Origin: Cochliopodium minus
Lineage: Eukaryota; Discosea; Himatismenida; Cochliopodiidae
Direction: 5' to 3'
DNA length: 64,000 nt
Assembly: GCA_024220525.1 (NCBI GenBank)
Contig: JAMYWO010000025.1
Location: forward strand, 7,267-71,266
Under the pieces are notes generated by a model. It was not told the origin of the DNA. It saw only the letters and a list, made by a program, of their open reading frames with translations, and searched no databases. Made by a program: the position numbers and the translations under genes. Shown one piece after another: positions 12,938-23,583 of the stretch (positions are counted from its first letter, which is position 1; the number at the start of each line of letters is the position of its first letter).

Positions 12938-15199
12938 TCAAAAAGTGATTTTAAAAATCAAATCTTTTAAATTTTCAGTCAACTTGATACGATTAGACTT
13001 TATATCTTTGATGAGAAACTTTTTTGCTTTCTCCACGATAGATTTCACATGATCCTCTCCACTGTTGGAGTCAGAAAAGGTGGCGGGAACAAGTCTTTGG
13101 ATGACCATCACGACCCCTTCGAATTCTAATGGAAGAAGCTTTTCGGAAAATTTGTCCAGAATGGCCACACAAATGTAAGGATGAAACAAAGGGAAAAAAT
13201 CTCCCAAAGAAAAATAATAATCATAGAGTTTTCCGGTGTTAAAAATGTCCATGTCTTTTTATAAAAGAAAATTAAATTAAATTTTTATTTTATATTTTTA
13301 AATTTAAATTTTTTGAAATTTATTATTTTGATATTTTATTATTCTAATCTTTAATTCTAAATTCTATCTTAAGATTATTTCATTTTTTACTTAATAATTT
13401 AATTTTAAAACAAATTTATTGTTTTAATATTAAATTTTAAATTTTTCATTTTTATTTTGTTTCAAATTTTTTAAATCATTTACCTTGACTCAAGAGGCAA
13501 AGATTCCATCTCATACAAATCATCATATAATTCATTCCAATTTTATTGAAATGAGAGTCTAAAGGCTCTAATAAAAAATAAAACAAATAATCTAATAATA
13601 AAAAAAATAAAAAAAATAAAAAATAATAATAATAATAAAATAAATTAAAATAAAATAAAAATAAAAAAAAATAAAAAAAAATAAAAGTAAAAATAAAATA
13701 AAAATAAAAATAAAAAAATAAATAAATAAATAAATAAATAAAATAAAATTAAAAAATTGAAAATATTATTTTGTACTGGAATGAGATTTCATTATATCAG
13801 ACATTTGATTGATCATGCCATCAGCAAAAACACAATCAGAACTGGCGCCAAAAGCAAAGAAAATCCAAGTGATCATCCTCTTCAAAGAAAAGTAGCAGTC
13901 GATCTCCAAATTGGCTAAGTCCACCTTTGAAAGATTTTTGTTATTCACATCGTGGTTTTTGTATTTATAATTTATATCTTTTTTTTTGGGTTTTTTTTCA
14001 ACATTACTATCATTTTCATTTTCATTAATTTTTTTATCATTTTCATTTTTTTTATCGTTTTCATTTTCTTTTTCATCAATTTTTTTATCATTCTCACTTT
14101 CTTTTTCTTTTTCGCTGTTTTTTTCTTGGTCGGTTTTTTTGATGATGTTTTTCGATTTTTCTTGGATGAGGTTGAAGGGAGAGTTTATTCCCATGTATTG
14201 ATACAAGTAGAAGAATAAAATGATTGAAAGAATTTCGTGAAGTCCTAAAAGTAACAAAAAAAAAATTAATTAATTTAAACTTTGAATCTTCAATGATGTG
14301 ATAGGATCTTTATTATATTGAAATTTGATTTAATTGAAAATTTTTATATATTTTTTATTGTTAGTCATTTCATTGAATCTAAAAGTTTTTAAATAATAAA
14401 GTTTTTTTATAATATGATGTACCTTGGAAATATCCGATATCCTCGAATTCTTTTGCCATAATATACAAAATCCTGTTTAAAATCTCTAACAATTCTAAAT
14501 TCTCAAACATCTTTTTCCCATTGACCAAGATTCGATCGCAATCCACCTTTATCTGATTCTGCAGCTTGCATTGTTCGCTCTTGTTCCTGATATGTTTCTT
14601 CAATAGCTTCCTATAGCTCTCTATCATCATCTTCCTGCTTGCTGATCTATTATCTCTCCTGATGGCAGTGATCCCCAAGAAGATTTGCCACACTATGTAT
14701 CTTTTGCTTGGAGAGATCCCTCCGTTGGCGATTATCTTTTTGAGATAATTGAGATCTATCTCCTCTCTTTGCATCAGATCGTTCAATAATACATCATTGG
14801 TAGTTTGTGAATGATTATGGTCCATTATGTTATAATCTTGTGATATATCACCTTTGATATCTATACTGTTCGTATTTTCCTGATTATCATCAAGGTTAGT
14901 AGTTACGAATATATCTTCCTTGTGAATCGTATCATAACCTATCTCTATCTCTTTTTTTTCATCCTTCTTGTTTATCTCCTCATTATTTTTTATATTTTTC
15001 CTTTTGCCACTATCTTTCAACTCATCTATATTTTTATCTCTATCTTCTTGAATTCCTTTATTCTTTTCGATATCCGCTTTTTTCTCTTTTCAATCAATCG
15101 AAGAATTGGTTGTTAAAGAGATAAGTTAAAATTTTAAATTTAATGTGATGAATATCAACAATTCATTCAAAATTGTTTATTACTCTTTCTTCCAAACAT
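12938..15199 (-). CDS. TBC-domain Rab GTPase-activating protein
   Basis: Proposed exons: 15199..15184 (a 16-nt first exon, MFGRK), 15085 to about 14424, about 14245-13771, about 13568-13486 and about 13246-12938. The TBC core shows the two catalytic fingers: the arginine finger in QIKVDCDRILVNGKK (IxxDxxR) and the glutamine finger in YFQGLHEILSIILFF (YxQG). Downstream come the family's later helices (CYFSLKRMITW, FFPLFHPYICVAILDKF). An acidic Glu/Lys/Asn/Asp low-complexity insert of about 60 residues (codons at 14000-14150) interrupts the domain and is probably a loop. TBC proteins switch off Rab GTPases in membrane traffic; the target Rab is unknown. The N-terminal 100 residues are charged and disordered. 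The first exon is inferred, because the longest frame has no upstream ATG. Confidence 0.85.
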
Positions 15200-15742
15200 C
15201 TCACTTCCAATGATTAGTTTACGATTTTTTTTTTTAAATCTATTTAATTTCTTTCGAACTTTTTTTCATTTACAACTGAAAAAAATTAAAAAAATAAAGT
15301 TCCTCAACAAATTATGAGATTCTTCCTCATTAAATGACTCTCAATACTTTAGAAATAGAAAATGGTAAATATCTAACAATTCCAGTCAAAATAATTTTGA
15401 TTGTTGAAGAAATAAGGCATAATTCAAAGTGTTTCAAAGTTAAGTTTTATATTCCAAATTAAGATTTCATTTGAAGAAGTTGATTTGAGATGACTTTTTG
15501 GAGTTTCAATTTTTTTTTGATTTAATAGGGAATTTTAAAATTGAAAAAAATTTAAGAGGATAATTAAAAAAAAAATTTTATTTACAAATGAATAAATACA
15601 ATTAATGAATCAAATTTTCTTTTTGATTTGAATTTGATTTTCAACTTGTTTCAAAAATATGAAGAATATAAAAAAATATTTGAAAAATATAAATTTAAAA
15701 TATAAATAAAAAAAAAAATCTCTTCCTCTCAAAATTAAAGAA
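15200..15742. other. AT-rich divergent intergenic region
   Basis: About 540 bases between the TBC and MAP kinase starts. No ORF or RNA gene is visible; it is made of short A/T tracts and presumably holds both promoters. Confidence 0.5.
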
Positions 15743-17769
15743 ATGTCCACAAATGAAGAAAGTTTAGATAAACATATCATTCGCAAATTTGATATTATTC
15801 AAAAATTGGGAAAAGGGGTATTATTTTTTTTTCTTTCTCAAATTATTAAATTTATTTTTGAATACAGGCTTATGGTATTGTATGGAAAGCTATTGATAAA
15901 AAAACAAAGAATGTTGTTGCATTGAAAAAAATCTTTGATGCTTTTCAAAATTCAACAGGTAATAACGGGATTAAAATTTTTTCTTTCAAGATTTATATTT
16001 ATTTTATTTGTTATTTCAATAAATTAAAATTTATCTCCCTATTAAAAAATAACAGATGCACAAAGAACTTACAGAGAAATCATGTTTTTGCAAGAATTTA
16101 GTACTCATGACAATATCATCAAATTATTGGGTGTACATAAAGCAGATAATGACAAAGATATTTATTTAGTATTCGAATTTATGGAAACAGATCTTCATGC
16201 TGTTATTAGAGGAAACATTCTCGAAGAAATCCATAAAAGATACATTATCTATCAATTATTGAAAGCACTTAAATACATGCATACAGGAGAAGTATTACAT
16301 AGAGATTTGAAGGTATCATATTTTTGAAAAAATTTTTGAAAAACGAATTATTGAACAATATATATTTTGGCGAAAATAAATTTTAAATTTAATATCTTTT
16401 TGTTGATCGAATATAGCCTTCCAATCTTTTGTTGAATTCTGAATGTTTGATGAAAGTTGCAGATTTCGGTTTGGCTAGATCTGTCGCTTCATTGATGCAT
16501 AAAGATGAAGATAATCAAGAAGAAAATCCAGTTTTGACTGAATATGTAAGAATTACCACAAAATCTTTAAACACCTTAATATAAACTAAATGAAAAATAT
16601 ATTACAAAAGAAAACAAAAATTAATTTTTTTTGAAATTGTTTCCTTGATTAGGTAGCTACTAGATGGTATAGAGCTCCTGAAATCTTGTTGGGAAGTACC
16701 ACATACACCAAGGGTGTTGATATGTGGAGCGTTGGATGTATAATTGGAGAACTTTTGAGTGGAAAGCCTATGTTCCCTGGTACTTCCACCATGAATCAAA
16801 TTGACAGAATTTTGGAAATCACTGGTACACCAAGTGAGGAAGATATCGAAGCAATAAATTCTCCTTTTGCATCAACAATGCTTGGTAAAAGATTTAGATT
16901 AAATACTTTCATAAATATATTCACATAATTTAACAAACCCAAATATATTTATTCATTCCCTCTGTTATTATTTTTTTTATTTTCCTTTAAATCCAAAAAT
17001 AACAATATTTTTAAAACATTTCTTTAAAAGGTACTCTCAATCAAACAAAACCAAAGGATTTGAGAGAGGTTTTCCCCAATGTGAGTGAAGATATCCTTGA
17101 TCTCCTCCGTAAAACCCTCCAATTCAATCCTAACAAACGTATCACCGCAGAGGAAGCTCTCAACCACGAATTCGTCTCCAAATTCCACGATCCTGAGATT
17201 GAACCTTCTGCTCCATCACCTATCATCATCCCTATTGATGATGATAAAAAGCTCTCCATCATTGATTATCGTAATGCTCTTTATCGTGATGTAATTGATA
17301 AAAAAAAATCTTCCAAATCTTCTTCAAGGTAAAAAGTTTTTTATATTAATCATTTTATCAACTTTGATTAAAATAATCTTTATTTATTTTTAGTGGATCA
17401 TCAAGCACACCAACCAATGGAACTTCTACTTCTACCAAAACCTCCTCAAGTAGCAAAGACAAAGTGGGCTCTAGGACCTCCACCAGCAGCAAGGACACCT
17501 CCTCCACCCCAGAAACCAAAGAAACCTCTTCTTCCTCTAGTAAAGGAGGAGAGTCAACCACCTCTTCCACCAAATCGAGCAGCACCAAATCTTCCTCTTC
17601 AAAGTCTTCTTCTTCTTCAAAAGTTTCAAAAGAAGAGAAGGAGAGATTGAAAAAGTTGGAGAAGGAAAAGAAAGAAGAGAAGAGGCGTCTCAAGAAAGAG
17701 GAAAAGAAGCTTAAAGAGGAGGAGAAGAAGAAGAAGAAAGAGACCTCTTCCAAGAAGGTCACTAACTAA
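15743..17769 (+). CDS. Atypical MAP kinase, ERK7/ERK8 (MAPK15)-like
   Basis: Seven exons (15743..15817, 15868..15958, 16056..16312, 16417..16545, 16653..16884, 17031..17328, 17394..17769) give 485 residues. All kinase landmarks are present: glycine loop [17 protein letters not shown] lysine, HRDLKPSN catalytic loop, VADFGLAR, the activation motif TEY before [10 protein letters not shown], and the MAPK insert region. TEY together with the glycine loop and [21 protein letters not shown] is typical of the ERK7/MAPK15 group, which autophosphorylates and acts in ciliary, stress and autophagy control. The C-terminal tail of about 150 residues is unusual: first Ser/Thr-rich, then a Lys/Glu-rich helix ending SSKKVTN. 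The tail encodes long antisense ORFs that are artefacts of its composition. Exon phases all agree, so the model is strong. Confidence 0.93.
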
Positions 17770-18019
17770 AACTTATCTCCTTCCCATTTTTTTTCAAAAA
17801 TCTTTTTTTTTTTCAAATTTCTTTTGTTTAAAAAAAAGATTTTATTTTGTAGAAAGATTATTTCAAAAAAAAAAATTATAAATTAAAAATAAATGTTTAG
17901 AAATCAATCATTTTTTACACTTTGATATCTATTTGGAACTCTTTTAAAAAAGTTTGATAAAGAAGAGAATTTTCTTTGTCTTTTTTTGGATTCTCTTCAA
18001 TATAAATATAAAAAAAAAA

Positions 18020-18342
18020 ATGACTGATAATTTTGTTATTGAAGAAATTCCTCAAACATTAACTGTAAATGAATTGGTTGATTTGGATTGGAGATTTGGA
18101 GGTTAATATAAATCAAAATATTGGTTCATATTTATCAAATATACTTTATTTATTGGATATATTTAGTTACTTCATCAAATAAGGAATTGGCAAAAGTAGG
18201 ATCCACCTTTTTGGAATTGAAAATGGTTTTTGACAAAGGAAATAACAAAACAGAAACATTAAATACTGAATTATCACTTTCCCAATTTTATCAATTTCTC
18301 ACTGAGATGGAGAAAGCAAATCAATTGTTGAATTCTTTTTGA
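18020..18342 (+). CDS. COMM-domain protein, COMMD7-like, COMM domain only
   Basis: Two exons (18020..18101, 18167..18342) give 85 residues. The spliced sequence contains LVDLDWRFGVTSSNKELAKV, then GSTFLELKMV and ELSLSQFYQFLTEMEKA, which closely follow the COMM domain of COMMD7. COMMD proteins form a decameric ring in the Commander/CCC complex that recycles membrane cargo from endosomes with retromer-like coats. The usual N-terminal helical domain is absent. The length equals that of human COMMD6, which also lacks it, although the sequence is closer to COMMD7. An upstream coding exon is not visible in the 250 bases before the ATG. Confidence 0.88.
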
Positions 18343-18559
18343 TTCAAACAAAATAATGGAATTATAAATAAAATTTTTAAAAGATATTGTTTTATTTGAT
18401 TGGAATTCCTGGATCCTTTTTACTTAAAGTTTTTTCATTCTTGTATCAGTTATTGTATAAAAAAAATTTAACGAGAAACAGTTTTGTTCCCAACTGATAT
18501 ATTAAAGTTCATTGAACTTAAATTATTACTTCACTTTTAAAATATTATAATTTAACTAA

Positions 18560-18760
18560 TTGCAAGATGTTTTGATTTCTTGTAAATATTCAAAGTTATT
18601 TTTGAAAGAAATGAAAGGAAACCAAATGATCAAAATACTTTTCTGAACAATTGCAAAACTATTTTTCTGTTTTCTTGTTTTCTTCAAAATAAAATTCTTT
18701 CAATTCAAGAATTCAAAAGTTTTATTGTTCTGAATCATCCATTATTCTTTTTTTATTTGT
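18560..18760 (+). pseudogene. Decayed fragment of the ankyrin gene 3' end
   Basis: The stretch from about 18562 to 18730 aligns by eye with the 3' coding end of the ankyrin genes at 20080-20290 and 21840-22050. It shares words such as caaagttatttttgaa, aaccaaatgatca and cttcaaaataaaattct in the same order, with small indels and no open frame. It reads as the remnant of a third tandem copy upstream of the two intact ones. Confidence 0.7.
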
Positions 18761-19009
18761 TGATGAAACTAAAAACTAAAACAATCAAAGAAAACTATTC
18801 ACTTTTCAATTCTCAATTCTTTGGAGTTCGATTCTTTGGCTTTAACAAAATAGAATAATTTTTAAATTCGAAAAAAATATTCAAAAAAAATGAACAAAAA
18901 TAAATTATGGACAGTTTATCTCAAAATTATGAAATTTAAAAAGGTAATTAACTGATACAATCTATTAATTGTTAATTCAAAAATATATAATTTTCATTCC
19001 ACAAATATA

Positions 19010-20323
19010 ATGGAGGATTTGAAAGAGGGAGATTTTGAAACGATAAATTTAGATGATCTTAAAATTTTGAAAGAAATGAAAGATAATGGATTTGATCTAT
19101 ACAAACTATTCAAAATGGAAGATATGCCATTTCTTTATAGCGTTTCATTCAGCGAAAATTTAGAAGTGATAAAATATTTAATTGAAGAAATGGATTGGGA
19201 TATCAATGCTGTTGATAAAGAAAGAAATACAATTTTAATTTCGGCTTGTGGAAACAACAAAAATGTCCAAGTGATAAAATATTTAATTGAAGAAGTGAAA
19301 TGTGATATTAATGCTTTGAATGAATGTGGAAATAGTATTTTACAATTTGCATGTGCAAACAATAAAAATGTCCAAGTGATAAAATATTTGATCGAAGAAG
19401 TGAAATGTGATATTAATGCTTTGGATGAACAAGGAAATACTGTTTTTCAAATGACTTGTGCACACAACCTAAGTGTTGAGGTGATTCAATATATGATTGA
19501 AGAAGTGAAATGTGATGTATTTCACCAAAATAAGCTTAGAGATTCAATTATTCTTGTAAATAATCGAAATGAGCAAGTGACCAAATTTTTGATCGAAAAA
19601 GTGAATTGTGATGTGAATGTTATCAACGCATTTGGGTACGATCCTTTGCAATTTGCTTGTAGGAGTAATAAGATGGAAGTAGTAAAATACTTGATAGAAG
19701 TAGTGAAATGGGACCTTTTTAAAGGTAAAGATGGCAAAGATCTTTATTTTTCTTTCTCTGGTTTAAATAAAAATGAAAATGTAATGAGATATTTGTTAGA
19801 GGAGGTGAAATGTGATATCAACAGTACTAATAAATTTGGAAATTCAATTATTCATTATTTGTTTGTTAACAGATTCATGACATTGGGAGGAATAAAATAT
19901 TTTTTACAAAAGAAAGGTGATGTTAATCTTCAAAATAAAAAAAATGAAACTCCTCTTCATTACTTCTCGCTAAAATGTCAATCTGTCATTACTTATGAAA
20001 AGCTAAAATCTTTTCTTATCATTTCACTTTGTCATGGATCTGATTTAAACCTTCAAAACAATAAAAAAGAAACCATCAAAGATATTTTGCTTTCAAAAAA
20101 TGACTCATTCAAAGTTATTTTTGAAGAAATTGAGAATCGATTAGTATGGAAACCAAATGATCACAAATACTTTTCAAATGATTTTCAAAACTCTATTTTC
20201 TTTTTTCTTCTTTGCTTCAAAATAAAATTCTCAAATTATCTCTCTTCAAGAATTTCAAAGTATGTCTTGTTCGAAATTATCAATCTGTTTATTTCTTATT
20301 CATTGTTTCCCATTCAAAATTAA
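19010..20323 (+). CDS. Ankyrin-repeat protein with C-terminal KYVLFEII module (copy 1)
   Basis: Intronless gene of 437 residues. It begins with a short leader (MEDLKEGDFETINLDDL) and then about nine degenerate ankyrin-like units of about 34 residues with the phrase VIKYLIEEVKCDIN repeated almost unchanged. The last 60 residues form a separate module, LVWKPNDHKYFSNDFQNSIF to SKYVLFEIINLF. The same module ends the neighbouring ankyrin gene and, in more diverged form, the G-alpha-like gene at 23584-25068. Ankyrin repeats are protein-binding scaffolds; the partner is unknown. It is a tandem duplicate of 20512-22086, with the 3' parts almost identical. Confidence 0.85.
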   Translation: MEDLKEGDFETINLDDLKILKEMKDNGFDLYKLFKMEDMPFLYSVSFSENLEVIKYLIEEMDWDINAVDKERNTILISACGNNKNVQVIKYLIEEVKCDINALNECGNSILQFACANNKNVQVIKYLIEEVKCDINALDEQGNTVFQMTCAHNLSVEVIQYMIEEVKCDVFHQNKLRDSIILVNNRNEQVTKFLIEKVNCDVNVINAFGYDPLQFACRSNKMEVVKYLIEVVKWDLFKGKDGKDLYFSFSGLNKNENVMRYLLEEVKCDINSTNKFGNSIIHYLFVNRFMTLGGIKYFLQKKGDVNLQNKKNETPLHYFSLKCQSVITYEKLKSFLIISLCHGSDLNLQNNKKETIKDILLSKNDSFKVIFEEIENRLVWKPNDHKYFSNDFQNSIFFFLLCFKIKFSNYLSSRISKYVLFEIINLFISYSLFPIQN

Positions 20324-20511
20324 TTCAAATTTTTTTTAAATCAATGTTTTTAATTTACCTTTCACGTAGAATTGAAAAGATAATTCCTGAAAATTTATCA
20401 AAAAAAAAAAATTGAAATCTAAACAAATTAGAATAATCTCAGAATGAAGAAATTTTTTTTATTAGCTAAAAATGGTATTCAAAATAATTTTTGCTTTCAT
20501 TAAATTTCTTG

Positions 20512-22086
20512 ATGATTTCATTTATTTTCAAAGAGGATTTGAATGAAGGAGATTTGGATTTGATAAATATTGATGATCTCCAAATTCTGAAAGAGAAGAT
20601 AGATAAAGGGTATGATCCAATGAGAAAAAACAAATTAGGGGAAACCCCATTTCTATATTGCGTATCATTCTGCGAAAATTTAGAAGCGATAAAATATTTG
20701 ATTGAAGAAATGAAATGTGATGTAAATGGGGTTGATAAAGATAGAAATACGATTTTGCTGTCAGCTTGTGGAAATAATAAAAATGTGCAAGTGATAAAAT
20801 ATTTGATTGAAGAAATCAAAGGAGATATCAATTTCAAAAACAGATTTGGTGAATCGGTTCTTCAGCATGCATGTAGAAACAATCAAAGTGTGGAATTGAT
20901 AAAGTATTTGATTGAAGAGGTGAAATGTGATGTTAATGTTGTTGACTACAGGAACCACAACATTTTACTCTCTGCTTGTGGTAAAAATAAAAACAAAGGT
21001 AGGTTTATTTGAATGGCCAATATTGATGATTAATTATAATCAACTTTTTTTTTTTAAAAAAAAAAATTACATTAATCATTTTTGAGTTTATTGTTTTTTT
21101 TTTAAATTAAATTATTTTTATTATTTTAAATTTGTTATTAAATTGAAAAAAAATTTTTTTTTTTGATTTAAAAAATATTAAAAAAATACTAAATAATATT
21201 AAATTATAATGAGATAAATTAAAAATTTTTAATTTTGAATGTATAAATTTTTTTTTGTAAAATAATTTATCTTAGAAAAGACTTGAATAAATTTTTTTTT
21301 TTTATTTTAAAAATTATCAAAAAAAAAATTAATGTAGGAGTAATAAAATATTTGGTTGAAAAAGTGAAATGTGATGTGAATTTTATGAATGTATATGGGT
21401 ATAATGTTTTGCAGTTAGCTTGTAGAAGCAATAAAAGTGTGGAAGTGATAAAATACTTGATTGAAGAAGTGAAATGTGATGATGTTGTCGGAGATAAAAG
21501 TAAAAAAGGTTATCTTTTTTACTCTGGTTTCAACCAAAATGAAAAAGTGATGAAATATTTGATCGAAGAAGTGAAATGTGATGTTAATAGTATTGATAAA
21601 TTAGGTTATTCTGTTCTACATTCAAAAATTTCTGACAAAAAAATCGATTTCGAATCTATAAAGTATTTACTCGAATTTAAATGTGGTGTTAATCTCCAAA
21701 ATAAAAAAAAAGAAACTCCTCTTCATTATCTCTCCCAAACAATAAAGTCAAATGTTGATTCTCAAAAACTAAAATCGGTTCTTATCATTTCACTTTGTCA
21801 TGGTTTAGATTTAAAACTTCAAAACAATAAAAAAGAAACCATCAAAGATATTTTGCTTTCAAAAAATGACTCATTCAAAGTTATTTTTGAAGAAATTGAG
21901 AATCGATTAATATGGAAACCAAATGATCACAAATACTTTTCTAATAATTTTCAAAACTCTATTTTCTTTTTTCTTGTTTGCCTCAAAATAAAATTCTCAA
22001 ATACTCTTCCTTCGAAAATGTCAAAGTATCTCTTGTTCGAAATAATCAATCTGTTTGTTTCTTTTTCTTTGTTTCCACCTCAATGA
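20512..22086 (+). CDS. Ankyrin-repeat protein with C-terminal KYVLFEII module (copy 2)
   Basis: Two exons (20512..20998 and 21338..22086) join in phase across a 339-nt A/T-rich intron to give 411 residues. The layout is as in copy 1: leader KEDLNEGDLDLINIDDLQIL, ankyrin units with IKYLIEEVKCDVN, and a C-terminal module from LIWKPNDHKYFSNNFQ to SKYLLFEIINLF. The ATG that copy 1 uses is changed to AAG here, so the start moves upstream to MISFIFKEDL. Copy 1 has no intron at the corresponding place. About one repeat is shortened at the junction (GKNKNKGVIKYLVEK), so the intron may have been gained together with a small deletion, or the second exon may come from recombination between copies. Confidence 0.8.
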
Positions 22087-22248
22087 AAAACTCTTTCATT
22101 TAAGAAATTGTTTTTTTGGCTGATTAAAAACGAAGATGGCTTTTTTTACAAAAATAAAACTAAATAACCCCATAAGAACATTCAAAACAGATCTCATTAT
22201 TAAAATTAAAAAGAAAAATTTGAATAAAAACCTTTTTTTTTTTAAATT

Positions 22249-23319
22249 TTAATATCCTTGTATTTTATAAACAGTTTCTTTTTTATATGGATCAAATTTG
22301 TATGGTTTGAGAGGCTCAAGTCTTTCCAGAAGCGAAAAAAGGAATTGCCAGACAGTCTTTTCACGAATGAAATTTCTGGTGAGAGAATTCTTGGTGTAGG
22401 AGTATACAACCTGGATATCCTCGTCTGTTTCGAATTGTTGTGAAAACTTCTTTTCAATTTCTGAATAGATATTACTTTGGAGGCCTTGTTCCAATGCTGT
22501 TTCGTGATCATCGATTTCCAAATCGTAAAAATTATTTATATCTTGATCTATTCTCGTTGCAGCAAACCCACATGTGATCCCTTACAAATTTTTTTTTTAG
22601 TTTTTGGTGAAAATATGAATTTAAAATTATCACATTGGTTATATTTGGTTATATATGATAGAAAAGATAAATATTTTTAATAATTATGATATATTGTGAT
22701 CAATTGAATGAGATATATCTTTATGATTCAAAATAATGTAAAATAGATATAATAAAAATGTAAAAGGTATATTTGTTTCAAATCAAATATGTAATGCCAT
22801 TTTACCCAATTTCTTCGCAACTTTATGCAATTCAGATAATTTTTTATATTGTCCATCCTTATCAGACAACAAAAAGATGCAGATCTGCATCTTCCTATTG
22901 CCGTCCAAAGGAGCATGTATGTCGATTTGATCAAATGGAGTATTCTCCTTGACCCTCCCCTCCAAGATGGCCTGAAATACTCGCAAAAAATCATATTTAT
23001 TATTTCCTTCTTCAGATAGACCCTGGGTGTCATAGAAGTCAAGAAAATTAAAGAAGGGATATCTCAATAGATCTGTGGTGATTTGTTCTTTAGATTCTTC
23101 TCTCGCTACTTTGATATTCGAAACTATTTTTCTCTTTTGGATGGATTGGAGAGTTCTGATGAAGGAGGATTTGCCTGATCCAGAATATCCAACCATACAT
23201 ACGTTGATTCTTTTCCATTGATCTTTTTTTTCTTGGATCAATTCTTCTATTTCTTTTCTTAGTTCTGTATATTTGTCAAAGCTCATTTTTTTTTTATATT
23301 TTCTTTTAAATGTTACCAT
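22249..23319 (-). CDS. P-loop GTPase of unrecognised family
   Basis: Two exons join in phase (23286 or 23319 to 22806, then 22580 to 22249), giving 270 or 281 residues. The start at 23286 (MSFDKYTELRKEIEEL) is a little more natural; the frame also has an ATG at 23319. G1 is VCMVGYSGSGKSSFIRTLQS, G3 is DFYDTQGLSEEG, and after the splice the G4 position reads GFAATRIDQD (TRxD). An N-terminal helix is followed by a compact GTPase fold. The GxxGxGKSS and TRID patterns recall AIG1/septin-like or dynamin-related groups, but I cannot place it. It lies head to head with the G-alpha-like gene, with about 245-300 bases between the starts. Confidence 0.75.
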
Positions 23320-23583
23320 TTTAATTTTGAGAAGATTAAAAGATTTAAAATCTTGTTAAAGCAGAAATCTTTATTGTTAAATGTCAAAGATTTAATCAAG
23401 TTTTTTTAATAAATCATTAGAAGAAGGTCAAATCAATTTAAAGTCTTTTAAATTCTTAAAATCTTCTCATTTCATTGACAAAATAGGAAAAACATCACCA
23501 TCAACAAATGAGCTGCTAAAATTCAACAAATTTGCTGTCAAAATTATAAAAATATAAAAAAAATGAAAATTGCCATACAAAAA

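Noticed and set aside
13600-13760. A-rich simple repeat that could be read as a satellite or telomere-like array
   Set aside because: Unit lengths vary (aaataaaa, aaaataaataaat) and it is an ordinary intron of the TBC gene.
13952-14218. Phe-rich plus-strand ORFs of 71-88 residues
   Set aside because: They are the antisense of the Glu/Lys/Asn low-complexity insert of the TBC protein and have no protein-like composition.
17358-17762. Minus-strand 134-residue ORF rich in Ser, Glu, Leu and Phe
   Set aside because: Antisense of the Ser/Thr- and Lys-rich tail of the MAP kinase, whose exon phases are secure.
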